Positions 32,747 to 40,548 of a stretch of DNA of 50,547 nucleotides are shown here, piece after piece (the stretch's first letter is position 1; each line of letters starts with the position of its first letter). The DNA is taken from positions 1 to 50,547 of the forward strand of contig JAHHSN010000009.1 of assembly GCA_020025195.1 (NCBI GenBank), read 5' to 3'. The notes beneath the pieces are model-generated. The model was not told where the DNA came from. It searched no databases and was given only the letters and a program-made list of their open reading frames with translations. The DNA comes from Angelakisella sp. (lineage in GTDB: Bacteria; Bacillota; Clostridia; Oscillospirales; Ruminococcaceae). Position numbers and translations under genes: made by a program.

Positions 32747-33838
32747 TTAGTCCGAAAGGGAGAGATCGCCTTCCCGGATCCAGCCGATTTTACGCATCCA
32801 GAGTCCAAGCGCCCAGCAGATAAGGGCGGGTAGCACGATGCAGATGAGCGCCATGCCGATCCAGTCGAAGGCGGTAATGGCCGCCTTGGCGCCCGATGCA
32901 ACATCTGCGATCCAGCCGCTGTAAACGCCGATTGGCCCCACCATACCGCAGGTCCCCATGCCGGAGGACACCGCCGCGCCGTTCATCTCCAGATGGAATA
33001 CGCAGGTCGCGATGGGACCGGTGATGGCACTGGTGAGGATGGCAGGGAGCCAGATGCGGGGATTTCGTACAATGTTGCCCATCTGCAGCATCGAGGTGCC
33101 GAGCCCCTGACTCACAAGGCCGCTCCAGCGGTTTTCCCGGAAGGACATGACGGCAAAGCCCACCATCTGGGCACAGCAGCCGGCCACCGCCGCGCCGCCC
33201 GCCAGCCCTGTGAGGGAAAACGCCGAGCAGATGGCGGCAGAAGAGATCGGCAGGGTGAGCGCGACGCCGATGACAACGCTTACCACGATCCCCATCAGGA
33301 ACGGCTGCAGCTCGGTGGCCCACATGATGACGCGCCCCACACTGGAGGCTGCACTGCCGATGGCAGGCGCCCACCAGATGGAAAGTCCCACGCCGGTCAG
33401 AATGGTCACAAAGGGAGTGACCAGCAGGTCGATCTTGGTTTCCTTGGAGACCAGCTTTCCGATTTCGCAGGCAATGACGGTGACGATGAGGACCGCCAGA
33501 GGGCCTCCTGCGCCGCCGAGGACCGCCAGAGGGTCTCCTTCGCCGCCGAGGGTGTTGGCTGCCTGGCCTACCGAGATGAGGGAAAACAGCACGAGGGGAG
33601 GCGCCCCCAGCGCAAAGCCGATGCTGACCGCCATCGCGGGGCCGGCGACGCTGCTGGCAAAGCCGCCCAGCTCATTAAAGAACGGCAGCCCGAACTGCGT
33701 CCCAATGGTATTGAGGATGGTCCCCATGAGCAGGGAAGCGAACAGGCCCTGTGCCATAGCGCCCAGCGCGTCGATGCCATAGCGTTTCGCGCTGATCTCT
33801 ACATTTTTCTTTTTTAAGAATGCTTTTATTTTCTCCAT
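32747..33838 (-). CDS. PTS sugar transporter subunit IIC (PTS_EIIC_2 type)
   Basis: A 363-aa membrane permease component with about ten helices. Signatures are GAMAQGLFASLLMGTI, LGAPPLVLFSL, ACEIGKLVSKETKIDLLVTP and the NGAAVSSGMGTCGMVGPIG block. It is a stand-alone IIC domain; no IIA, IIB or sugar-catabolic gene is near, so the substrate is unknown and a phosphorylating partner must come from elsewhere. The start at 33838 (MEKIKAF) has GGAAGG eight bases before; a TTG at 33874 would add 12 residues. A 10-residue segment (GGxGxPLAVL) is tandemly duplicated. Confidence 0.82.
   Translation of the reverse strand: MEKIKAFLKKKNVEISAKRYGIDALGAMAQGLFASLLMGTILNTIGTQFGLPFFNELGGFASSVAGPAMAVSIGFALGAPPLVLFSLISVGQAANTLGGEGDPLAVLGGAGGPLAVLIVTVIACEIGKLVSKETKIDLLVTPFVTILTGVGLSIWWAPAIGSAASSVGRVIMWATELQPFLMGIVVSVVIGVALTLPISSAAICSAFSLTGLAGGAAVAGCCAQMVGFAVMSFRENRWSGLVSQGLGTSMLQMGNIVRNPRIWLPAILTSAITGPIATCVFHLEMNGAAVSSGMGTCGMVGPIGVYSGWIADVASGAKAAITAFDWIGMALICIVLPALICWALGLWMRKIGWIREGDLSLSD
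33491..33550 (-). repeat. In-frame 30-bp tandem duplication in the PTS IIC gene
   Basis: Units 33491-33520 and 33521-33550 match at 28 of 30 positions and encode GGEGDPLAVL then GGAGGPLAVL at the start of a helix. The few differences imply a recent event. Confidence 0.9.
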
Positions 33839-33886
33839 GTCCTCGCCCTTCCTTTCAGTGCTCGACTGAAACAAACACTGCTCTCT

Positions 33887-33914
33887 ATTCTACCCCCTAA
33901 AACGGGTTTGTCAA
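33887..33914 (-). promoter_or_regulatory. Promoter of the PTS IIC gene, with leader hairpin
   Basis: On the minus strand: TTGACA (33914-33909), a 16-bp spacer and TAGAAT (33892-33887). A leader hairpin TTTCAGT/ACTGAAA (33871-33853) abuts the ribosome site, so it could modulate translation. Confidence 0.65.
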
Positions 33915-34218
33915 TGGCCGAAAAGACCTCTGGTGAGGAAAATGAATTGACTGCGGGGGAGCGGGGCGCGTTGAAATGCAGGCACGGCAAGAGCCTTTGC
34001 AAACGGAAATTTAATTTATGCGGTTATAGATTCCCGCGGGAGCCTCATAAAGCCGGCCGTAAAATAAAGGATTCAGCACTTTCCTTTTCGCCTCCGCTAG
34101 CGGCTCATAAGGGCAAAAACAAGGGAAAACACCCAAAGGTGAACATGGAAACGGCAAAAGTCGCCCCAATACTGAGTATATGGAGAGCAAGGCGGATAAA
34201 CGGGAATGTCAATCGGCC
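33915..34218. other. Gene-free spacer
   Basis: No supported coding frame, RNA or repeat is visible between the PTS promoter and the broken response regulator. It is probably decayed sequence, perhaps of a lost kdp-type locus. Confidence 0.4.
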
Positions 34219-34685
34219 TTACTCCTCTCGAATCATCCGATAGCCGACGCCCACATGCGTTTGAATGTACTGCGGGGAAACCGGCAGGGGCTCCGGCTTT
34301 TTTCGCAAAGTCTCCATAAATACCCGCAGGAATGCGACGTCATTTTCCCAGCTGCGGCCCCACACGTGCTGTGTGATGTCGGTGTGGGTCAGGACCCGGC
34401 CGATATTTTGGGAAAGGAGGCAGAGAATTTTATATTCGATAGGGGTGAGGTGCAATTCCTCCTCCCGCAGCCACGCGCATCCGGCGTCCGGCGCTTCGAT
34501 TTTGTCTGTGTCTTCACTGCGGGCACTGATTACAATGATGGGCATATTGGACCGGTTTCGGATCTTTTTAATGACCTCGATTCCGTTCACATCCGGCAGT
34601 CCCAGATCCAGAAGAACGATATCGGGATTGTGGGAGGAGGCTTCCGGAATAGCGGTTTGGGCATTCCTCCGGGTCATCGGAATGA
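34219..34685 (-). pseudogene. KdpE-like response regulator remnant
   Basis: The receiver half begins in mid-domain and keeps the phospho-acceptor region (DIVLLDLGLPDVNGIEVIKK) and MPIIVISARSED. It then jumps from DKIEA to PDAGCAWLRE, skipping the Lys-Pro segment and linker. The winged-helix output domain is nearly whole (LHLTPIEYKILCLLSQN, VLTHTDITQHVWG, YIQTHVGVGYRMIRE). The frame stays open, but the missing receiver start and deleted central segment make it non-functional as a phospho-switch. No KdpD or KdpABC lies nearby. Confidence 0.75.
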
Positions 34686-34691
34686 GGCAGC

Positions 34692-34732
34692 TATAAGAAA
34701 AAGATCGGAGCCCCAATAGGAAAGCTCCGATC
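34692..34732 (-). terminator. Intrinsic terminator in the KdpE remnant's 5' region
   Basis: GATCGGAGC/GCTCCGATC (34703-34711, 34724-34732) form a perfect 9-bp stem. On the minus strand it is followed by TTTTTCTT, so transcription would stop before the remnant. Confidence 0.75.
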
Positions 34733-34825
34733 GAAGAGACTCTCCGCACAGCGGCGCAGGCAATGGAAATTATGCCGCGGGGAACGAGTCTTTCCACGGT
34801 TCTGCCGGGGCGTTCGGCCCCTTTC

Positions 34826-34855
34826 TTGACACCCCGCGAGGGGGTTTAGTATAAT
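34826..34855 (+). promoter_or_regulatory. Strong promoter of the amino-acid permease
   Basis: TTGACA (34826-34831), an 18-bp spacer and TATAAT (34850-34855). Confidence 0.85.
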
Positions 34856-34890
34856 GATTCTGCAAAACCTAAGGGAAATGAGGGATCGTT

Positions 34891-36048
34891 ATCAGTAACA
34901 TCAAGGGCGAATCCAAGCTCACCTTTTTTGAGGCCACCAGCATCATCGTGGGGCACGGCGTCGGCTCCGGGATTCTGTCGGTGCCGTTTCTGGCGGCGCA
35001 CAACAGCCTGCGGGAGATCCTTCTCATCATCGGCTTCTGCTATCTCTTTAACGTGGTGATGCACCTCATCATCGCGGAGCTTTCCTATAATAACGGCGGG
35101 CGTCAGTTCGTCAGCTGCCTTGACGCCGAGCTCTTTTCCGGCAGGCTCAAAAAGATCCTCACCTGGACGGCGTTCATTGCGCTCGGCGTTTCGGTCATCG
35201 TCAATGTCAGCGCCTTCCTGACCGGCGCGGCGGCGGTGTTTCGCTCCTGGTTCGGGCTTCCCGACTTCGCCGGCATGCTCCTTTTCTACGGAATCGGCGC
35301 GGGTGTTGTCTTTATCGGCATGAAGCTGGTCGGCATCTGCGAAAAGATTGCCGTCAGCTCGATGATCGCCGTGGTCGGCATCCTTCTGGTCGCGACACTT
35401 CTTTCCGAAACCAGTCCCTTGCCCTCCGGGTGGCACGGCTTCGGCAATGCGCTTGCCCTTTTCAGCATGATCTCCTTCTCTCTTTCGGCGGTCATGTCCA
35501 CGCCGCAGGTGGTGAAGGGGCTGGAGGGCGACACCCAAAAGATCCGCGGCGCCATCGCGGCGGGGCTTGCCATCAACGCGGGGCTCATCCTCATCATCAC
35601 CATCATGACGCTTCTGGGCACCGGGAAAAACATCACCGAGGACGGCGCTCTGGTGGATCTCGCAGCGCACCTCGGCGGCTGGGTGAGTGTCATCGGCTAT
35701 ATCTTCACCCTGCTTGCGCTTGCCACCTCCTTCTGGGCCAACACCCTGAACCTCCGGGACATCGTCCGGGAGCAGACCCACTGGGACGTCCGCACCAGCT
35801 GGCTGGCGGCTTCGCTGCCCTGTCTGGTCATTGCCTTTTTCGGCGCGGCCACCTTTGTGGGCTTTACCCGCTTCGCAAGCATCATTCAGGTGGTGACCGG
35901 CGTCGGCATCATCATCGCCTACCACCTCTCCCGCAAGCGCTGCGGAAGGTCGGAGCTGGTGGGCGCTTTCGGCACCCTGCCGTTCCAGCTTTTGGTGGTG
36001 GTCTGCACCCTGCTGGCGAGCGTCGGCGCCATGATCCCGGTCAAATAA
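34891..36048 (+). CDS. Amino acid permease with apparent ATC start codon
   Basis: About 385 aa, with eleven or so helices of the APC superfamily (aromatic/neutral amino-acid type). The N-terminal signature SKLTFFEATSIIVGHGVGSGI forms the unwound helix-1 substrate site. In this frame no ATG, GTG or TTG exists between the stop at 34879 and the helix; the first GTG (34948) would delete half of helix 1. ATC 34891 is preceded by GAGGG at six bases and would give MSNIKGESK, so either ATC initiates or the start codon was lost by mutation. A strong promoter and terminator are intact. Confidence 0.75.
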   Translation: MSNIKGESKLTFFEATSIIVGHGVGSGILSVPFLAAHNSLREILLIIGFCYLFNVVMHLIIAELSYNNGGRQFVSCLDAELFSGRLKKILTWTAFIALGVSVIVNVSAFLTGAAAVFRSWFGLPDFAGMLLFYGIGAGVVFIGMKLVGICEKIAVSSMIAVVGILLVATLLSETSPLPSGWHGFGNALALFSMISFSLSAVMSTPQVVKGLEGDTQKIRGAIAAGLAINAGLILIITIMTLLGTGKNITEDGALVDLAAHLGGWVSVIGYIFTLLALATSFWANTLNLRDIVREQTHWDVRTSWLAASLPCLVIAFFGAATFVGFTRFASIIQVVTGVGIIIAYHLSRKRCGRSELVGAFGTLPFQLLVVVCTLLASVGAMIPVK

Positions 36049-36053
36049 ATCCG

Positions 36054-36084
36054 AAAAAAGTGTACCGTGCGGTGCACTTTTTTT
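36054..36084 (+). terminator. Intrinsic terminator of the permease
   Basis: AAAGTGTACC pairs with GGTGCACTTT, then five more T. A TATAAT (36101-36106) for the next gene follows at once. Confidence 0.8.
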
Positions 36085-36148
36085 GTGGGCGAAACTGTGC
36101 TATAATATTATGGAATTTTAATCTTGACGATATAAAGGAGGAAATCCG

Positions 36149-36604
36149 ATGAAATTAGCAGAAGCCCTGGTCATCCGGGCAGATCTTCAGAACAAGATCA
36201 ATGAGCTGGAAAACCGTCTTCTGAACAATGCCACCGTACAGTCGGGGGAGGAGCCTGCGGAGAATCCCGACGTTCTCATGGAGACGCTGGACCGTACCAT
36301 GCAGGAGCTGGAGCGCCTCATCGCCGCCATCAATCTCACCAATGCCAAGGTGACCGCGGAGGGCGTTACCATGACGGAGCTTCTCGCGAAGCGGGACTGC
36401 ATGAAGCGCAGAAACGGCATCCTGCGGGGGGTACTGGATTCCGCCTCCATTCCGCAGCACCGCACCCGCGCGAGTGAGATCATCATTAAGAGCACCATCC
36501 CCGTGCCGGAGCTGCAGAAGCGCTGTGACCGGGAATCCGCGGAGCTGAGAAAGCTGGAGCTCAAGATTCAGGAGCTGAACTGGCTCTCTGAACTGATCGA
36601 GTGA
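36149..36604 (+). CDS. DIP1984 family protein
   Basis: A 151-aa all-helical protein (MKLAEALVIRADLQNKINEL, then LERLIAAINLTNA and RNGILRGVLDSAS). The pattern is that of the DIP1984 family, formerly labelled septicolysin, although no toxin activity is established. Most of it is likely coiled coil. GGAGG lies eight bases before ATG 36149. Monocistronic; a -10 TATAAT at 36101-36106 has a poor -35. Confidence 0.82.
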   Translation: MKLAEALVIRADLQNKINELENRLLNNATVQSGEEPAENPDVLMETLDRTMQELERLIAAINLTNAKVTAEGVTMTELLAKRDCMKRRNGILRGVLDSASIPQHRTRASEIIIKSTIPVPELQKRCDRESAELRKLELKIQELNWLSELIE

Positions 36605-36687
36605 TCCTGATACCGGATGGAGTCGGTAGCTGAAGGGAAGCGAATGCAAAAAAGAAATTATTGGCTGGAGTGCCCGGGGCGCGCTTA

Positions 36688-36712
36688 GGGGGTTCGAATC
36701 CCTCACTGCACC
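36688..36712 (+). other. tRNA 3'-end-like fragment (possible att scar)
   Basis: GGGGG-TTCGAAT-CCCTC is a complete T arm, followed by ACTGCACC like a 3' acceptor strand. The matching 5' acceptor GTGCAGT, anticodon arm and CCA are not found upstream. Elements that integrate into tRNA genes leave such 3' copies. The rest of 36605-36961 (357 bp) shows no gene, only this fragment, a short hairpin terminator and a promoter. Confidence 0.4.
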
Positions 36713-36847
36713 TTTATGCCCCAGCAAGGATAGAACCGCACCGGAATCCATTACTTTTATTACCGCGCATTGGTCTTTTCGGCAAGGGTGGGAACGGGGT
36801 TTCCGTCCGGAATTAAATAAGCGTTCGGCGTAAGGCCCAAAAGGGAG

Positions 36848-36870
36848 AGCGCCGGGCGCTTTTTCTTTTT
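36848..36870 (+). terminator. Short hairpin with T tract
   Basis: AGCGC/GCGCT with a three-base loop, then TTTTTCTTTTT. It would insulate the MerR promoter from upstream transcription. Confidence 0.55.
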
Positions 36871-36890
36871 GGGAGGGCGATAAAACCCTA

Positions 36891-36919
36891 TTGTAGGAAC
36901 AGGCTTTTTCCGCTATACT
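36891..36919 (+). promoter_or_regulatory. Promoter of the MerR gene
   Basis: TTGTAG (36891-36896), a 17-bp spacer and TATACT (36914-36919). Confidence 0.55.
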
Positions 36920-36961
36920 CATTGGTAAGAGAGCACAAGAAAGAAAGGGGAAATTTGGAGG

Positions 36962-37822
36962 ATGATCGACCTTCGGAATCTCGATGTCCGGCACATGACC
37001 ATCGGGGAAATGGCGCGTCTCAACGGCGTCTCGGAGCAGACGCTCCGGCTCTACGAGCGGGAGGGCCTTTTTCTGCCGCTGGGGCGGGATGAGAAGAACG
37101 GCTACCGCTATTATGACATCCGGCAGAGCGCTCAGCTGGACATCATCCGCTATATGAAGGAGCTGGGAATGCCGCTCCGGGAGATCCGTCACCATATGAC
37201 GGACTGGAATCCGGCCCGCCTCAAGGAGCTGCTCCTCAAAAACCGGGACGCCATCGAACGCCGAATGAAAGAACTCAGTCTCCAGAAGCGGGCAATCGAG
37301 CGCGCCATCGACAGCTGTGAGCGCTATGAGAACGCCCCGCCGGACGGCGCCCTCCTGCTGGAGTACATTCCCCGGCGGCAGATGTACATCAAGAAGAACG
37401 TGATCAACTTCTACGACTACGAGATCAGCGAATATGAGAAGATCCTCCGCGCGCTCAAGGAGGATATGACGGCGCGGAACATCCCGCCCATCTATTATGC
37501 CAACGCGGGCTCCCTCATCCGCAGGGAGGACTTTCTCCACCGCAATATTTTCTCCGATGAGGTGTTTGTTTTTGTGGATCGGGACTATGTGGACGAGGAG
37601 CTCATCACCGTTGTGCCGCCCGGCTTTTACCTCTGCATCTACTGTGACCGTTTCGATAAGGAAAAGGAATATATCGACCGCCTTCTGGAAAGGATAAAGG
37701 AGATGAACTATGTCGTGACGGGGGATTATATCTGCGAGGTCATCATGGAAATGCCGATGGACTATCAGGAGCGGGGGATGTTCCTGCGCCTGCAGGTCCC
37801 GGTGCGGGTGGAGCAGACGTAA
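36962..37822 (+). CDS. MerR family transcriptional regulator
   Basis: A 286-aa regulator with the MerR DNA-binding domain at residues 12-80 (TIGEMARLNGVSEQTLRLYE, then NGYRYYDIRQ and LGMPLREI). A dimerisation coiled coil (about 85-125) and a C-terminal ligand domain resembling BmrR/GyrI-type effector pockets follow (VFVFVDRDYV, PPGFYLCIYC). Such regulators activate promoters with over-long spacers when a drug-like or metabolite ligand binds. The next gene has a 19-bp-spacer promoter, making it the probable target. The start at 36962 follows AAAGGGG at 11 bases. Confidence 0.87.
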   Translation: MIDLRNLDVRHMTIGEMARLNGVSEQTLRLYEREGLFLPLGRDEKNGYRYYDIRQSAQLDIIRYMKELGMPLREIRHHMTDWNPARLKELLLKNRDAIERRMKELSLQKRAIERAIDSCERYENAPPDGALLLEYIPRRQMYIKKNVINFYDYEISEYEKILRALKEDMTARNIPPIYYANAGSLIRREDFLHRNIFSDEVFVFVDRDYVDEELITVVPPGFYLCIYCDRFDKEKEYIDRLLERIKEMNYVVTGDYICEVIMEMPMDYQERGMFLRLQVPVRVEQT

Positions 37823-37879
37823 GGCGGGCGCCGCCGTGATGCTGTCAAAAGAAGCACTTCACTTTTGTAAGTTTTTGCA

Positions 37880-37910
37880 TTGACCTTTTGCTTAGTATAA
37901 CCTTTATAAT
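37880..37910 (+). promoter_or_regulatory. 19-bp-spacer promoter, candidate MerR target
   Basis: TTGACC (37880-37885), a 19-bp spacer and TATAAT (37905-37910). A 19-20 bp spacing is the hallmark of MerR-activated promoters, which the regulator untwists. I see no perfect dyad in the spacer, only a direct ACCTT repeat. Confidence 0.5.
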
Positions 37911-37974
37911 AAAGCTGCAAGAGAATACTTCCCCAATGAAACGAATTTGTTCACGGAGAAAGGACGGCTGCATT

Positions 37975-39012
37975 ATGATGAATTATGAAAAGATTCGGGT
38001 CGTACAGTACGGCTGCGGCAAAATGGCAAAGTATATCATCCGCTATCTTTATGAAAAGGGCGCGGAGATTGTCGGCGCGATTGACGTCAACCCTGCGGTT
38101 GTCGGAATGGACGTCGGCGAGTTCGCGGGGCTTGGCTTCAAGCTGGGCGTGCCCATTCGCAGCGATGCGGACGCGGTGCTGGATGAGTGCGATGCGGACA
38201 TCGCGGTAGTGACGCTCTTCAGCTTTATGGACGACTGCTATCCTCACTTTGAAAAGTGCGTTTCCCGCGGCATCAGCGTTGTGACCACCTGTGAGGAAGC
38301 CATCTATCCCTGGACCACTGCTTCGGCGATCACCAACAAGCTGGATCTTCTGGCCAAGGAGAACGGCTGTACCATCGTCGGTGCCGGAATGCAGGATATT
38401 TACTGGATCAACATGATCGGCGCTGTCGCGGGCGGCGTGGACCGCATCGACCGCATTGAGGGCGCGGTAAGCTATAACGTGGAGGACTACGGCCTCGCGC
38501 TCGCAGAGGCGCACGGCGCGGGCATGACCCCCGAGGAATTCGAGGAGAAGATCGCCCATCCCACCACGCTGGAACCCAGCTATGTCTGGAACTCCAATGA
38601 GGCCCTCTGCAACAAGATGGGCTGGACCATCAAGTCCCAGACCCAGAAGTGCGTGCCCTATTTCTATGATGAGGATCTCTATTCCGCAACGCTGGGACGC
38701 ACCATCCCCAAGGGTCACTGCATCGGCATGAGCGCGGTGGTCACCACCGAGACCTATCAGGGCCCCGTGATTGAGACCCAGTGCATCGGCAAGGTCTATG
38801 GCCCGGATGACGGCGATATGTGCGACTGGAAGATCATCGGCGAGCCGGATACCACCTTCTTTGTGAAAAAGCCCGCCACCGTGGAGCACACCTGTGCCAC
38901 CATCGTGAACCGCATTCCGACCATCCTGAATGCCGCTCCCGGCTATGTGACGGTCGAGAAGCTGGAGCCGCTTCAGTATCTTTCCTATCCTATGCATCTC
39001 TATCTGGACTGA
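37975..39012 (+). CDS. DapB-like NAD(P)-dependent oxidoreductase
   Basis: 345 aa with an N-terminal Rossmann domain of the dihydrodipicolinate-reductase type (RVVQYGCGKMAKYIIRYL, then VGAIDVNPAVVG) and a C-terminal catalytic domain (VEKLEPLQYLSYP end). It lacks DapB's SGT-HHRxK motifs and is longer, so it is not DapB itself. The nearest known activity is 2,4-diaminopentanoate dehydrogenase of clostridial ornithine degradation, but no or-operon genes are near. The start at ATG 37975 follows AAAGGA; an adjacent ATG at 37978 is also possible. Confidence 0.75.
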   Translation: MMNYEKIRVVQYGCGKMAKYIIRYLYEKGAEIVGAIDVNPAVVGMDVGEFAGLGFKLGVPIRSDADAVLDECDADIAVVTLFSFMDDCYPHFEKCVSRGISVVTTCEEAIYPWTTASAITNKLDLLAKENGCTIVGAGMQDIYWINMIGAVAGGVDRIDRIEGAVSYNVEDYGLALAEAHGAGMTPEEFEEKIAHPTTLEPSYVWNSNEALCNKMGWTIKSQTQKCVPYFYDEDLYSATLGRTIPKGHCIGMSAVVTTETYQGPVIETQCIGKVYGPDDGDMCDWKIIGEPDTTFFVKKPATVEHTCATIVNRIPTILNAAPGYVTVEKLEPLQYLSYPMHLYLD

Positions 39013-39052
39013 GATAGAAGCCATTAAGCGGCTTTAACAAAAACAGAAAGCG

Positions 39053-39099
39053 CCCCCCGGATCTTAAGCATGAGGTTTTTGGGGGGCTCCCCCTTTTTA
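39053..39099 (+). terminator. Terminator of the DapB-like gene
   Basis: GCCCCCC pairs with GGGGGGC across a loop of about 20 nt, with CTTTTTAT downstream. Confidence 0.6.
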
Positions 39100-39113
39100 T
39101 AGAGAGCAAAAAG

Positions 39114-39146
39114 ACCCCGCCGGAGAAGGTGACTTCACGGCGGGGT
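39114..39146. terminator. Terminator of the patatin gene, usable in both directions
   Basis: ACCCCGCCG (39114-39122) pairs with CGGCGGGGT (39138-39146). On the minus strand CTTTTTG follows; on plus GTGTTTTTA. Confidence 0.8.
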
Positions 39147-39155
39147 GTGTTTTTA

Positions 39156-40334
39156 TTATGCAAGAAGGGAGCGGCGGGGTTCTTTCGGCAGGGTGACGCC
39201 ATAGAGCACGGTGTCGATGGCATCTTCATCCCGGGGCAGGAGAAGAGCACGTCCGGAGAGGGTGAGCGGAACCTCCCGCACCTTCCGGAGCAGCTCCTCG
39301 GGGGAAAAAATCTGCAGTCGGTCAATGCCGAGCCGTGCGGCGCGGTGTTCGATGAGGGCCAGAAGCAGCTCATCATAGCCGGCGGACTTGGGGAGCTTGC
39401 ACTCCGAGGCCAGGGAGGGGAGGATCTCCTCAAAGAGGGCCCGCCGGGGCGGATAGGCGGGGGAAATGCGGAGCGCGGAGGCGGCCGCCGCGATATATTC
39501 CGGGGTGAGGGACAGGAAGGCCTCAAAGCCGTCCGCCGTGCGGTCAAAATAGTAGCGCTCGCCGGGGAGACGCTTCATGGCGCGCAGGGTGTCGTAGTAG
39601 CCGAGCTTGATATTTTTTATGGAGGTTTCCGGATCAAAGTTCATCACCGAACCGAGGCCTTCGCTCGGCAGGATGTTGGTCAGCCCCTCCTTTTTGCGCG
39701 GCGGGCGGATGATTCCGAAGCCATAGAGCCGAATGGCAATCACCTCGTCACAGCCGCGGTCAAAGAGCATATTGTAGGGGCAGGCGTCATAAAATCCGCC
39801 GTCCACATACTTCTTGTCGCCGATGGGGGTCATCTGAAAGCCTGCGAAGGTGGCGCTTGCGAGAATGTGGGAGATCATGTTGTCGGGGGTCATCTCGTCC
39901 TTAAAGGCAAGGAGCGGCTTCATCTCCGGGAAGGAGACCGCCGCGACGCCGAAGTCCATTGGGCTCTTAAAAATCCGATCAACGTCGATATTTTCCTCGA
40001 GGAACTCTCGGATTTTAGTGGTGTCGATGCCGCCTTTTTTGCGGGCGGTCTTGATGTTTTCCCGCAGGATGGAAAGGGTGTCGAGGTCAAATTGCAGGTT
40101 GATGAGCTCCAGAAAGCCCTGGTCCTTTTCGTCAAAGAGCCGTTCATTCGTCATGGTGCTCCAGAATTCCAGAGCGCGGTCGATGTCTCCCGCGGCAATG
40201 AGCGCCGCGTTGATGGCGCCGATGGAGCTTCCTGCTACCGCGTCAAAGTGGAAGCCCAGCTCCTCCAGGGCCTTATAGGCGCCGATCTGATAAGCGCCCT
40301 TGGCGCCGCCGCCTTCCAAAGCGAGTCCCAGCAT
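39156..40334 (-). CDS. Patatin-like phospholipase
   Basis: A 392-aa lipid acyl hydrolase with a Ser-Asp dyad. Oxyanion-hole GGGAKG at residues 8-13, nucleophile Ser37 in GSSIG (35-39) and Asp178 in YVDGG. A helical C-terminal half of about 150 residues beyond the patatin core is of unknown role. There is no signal peptide, so it acts in the cytosol or on the inner membrane face on phospholipids or acylglycerols. It runs convergently with the DapB-like gene and has its own promoter. Confidence 0.9.
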   Translation of the reverse strand: MLGLALEGGGAKGAYQIGAYKALEELGFHFDAVAGSSIGAINAALIAAGDIDRALEFWSTMTNERLFDEKDQGFLELINLQFDLDTLSILRENIKTARKKGGIDTTKIREFLEENIDVDRIFKSPMDFGVAAVSFPEMKPLLAFKDEMTPDNMISHILASATFAGFQMTPIGDKKYVDGGFYDACPYNMLFDRGCDEVIAIRLYGFGIIRPPRKKEGLTNILPSEGLGSVMNFDPETSIKNIKLGYYDTLRAMKRLPGERYYFDRTADGFEAFLSLTPEYIAAAASALRISPAYPPRRALFEEILPSLASECKLPKSAGYDELLLALIEHRAARLGIDRLQIFSPEELLRKVREVPLTLSGRALLLPRDEDAIDTVLYGVTLPKEPRRSLLA

Positions 40335-40380
40335 GGCGTTTCTCCTTTCCCGGTCAAAAATAACTGACGATTTCGGGGAT

Positions 40381-40410
40381 ATTATAGCATACTTCCAAAG
40401 CGTTCCGCAA
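40381..40410 (-). promoter_or_regulatory. Promoter of the patatin gene
   Basis: On the minus strand: TTGCGG (40410-40405), an 18-bp spacer and TATAAT (40386-40381). Confidence 0.6.
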
Positions 40411-40483
40411 TGAAAAAACGCCGCTTACACGGAACGCCGGGTTCGTTCTTCTGGCTTTGGCAAAGAGAAAACCGCGTGTCCTC

Positions 40484-40512
40484 TTGCCATCTGTGCCTTG
40501 ATTTGGTATATT
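40484..40512 (+). promoter_or_regulatory. Promoter of the small lipoprotein gene
   Basis: TTGCCA (40484-40489), a 17-bp spacer and TATATT (40507-40512). Confidence 0.6.
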
Positions 40513-40548
40513 ATTCCTGTCGAAGAATGTCGAAAACGGGGGAACACC

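Noticed and set aside
33908..34243. A 111-codon plus-strand frame in the PTS/KdpE gap
   Set aside because: No ribosome site, low-complexity basic translation and overlap with the KdpE remnant.
36605..36715. A complete tRNA (including selenocysteine tRNA) ending at 36712
   Set aside because: No 5' acceptor partner for ACTGCAC and no anticodon arm could be found, so only the T-arm fragment is reported.
39129..40367. A 412-codon plus-strand frame across the patatin gene
   Set aside because: The minus-strand patatin has all catalytic motifs, promoter and terminator; the plus frame has none.
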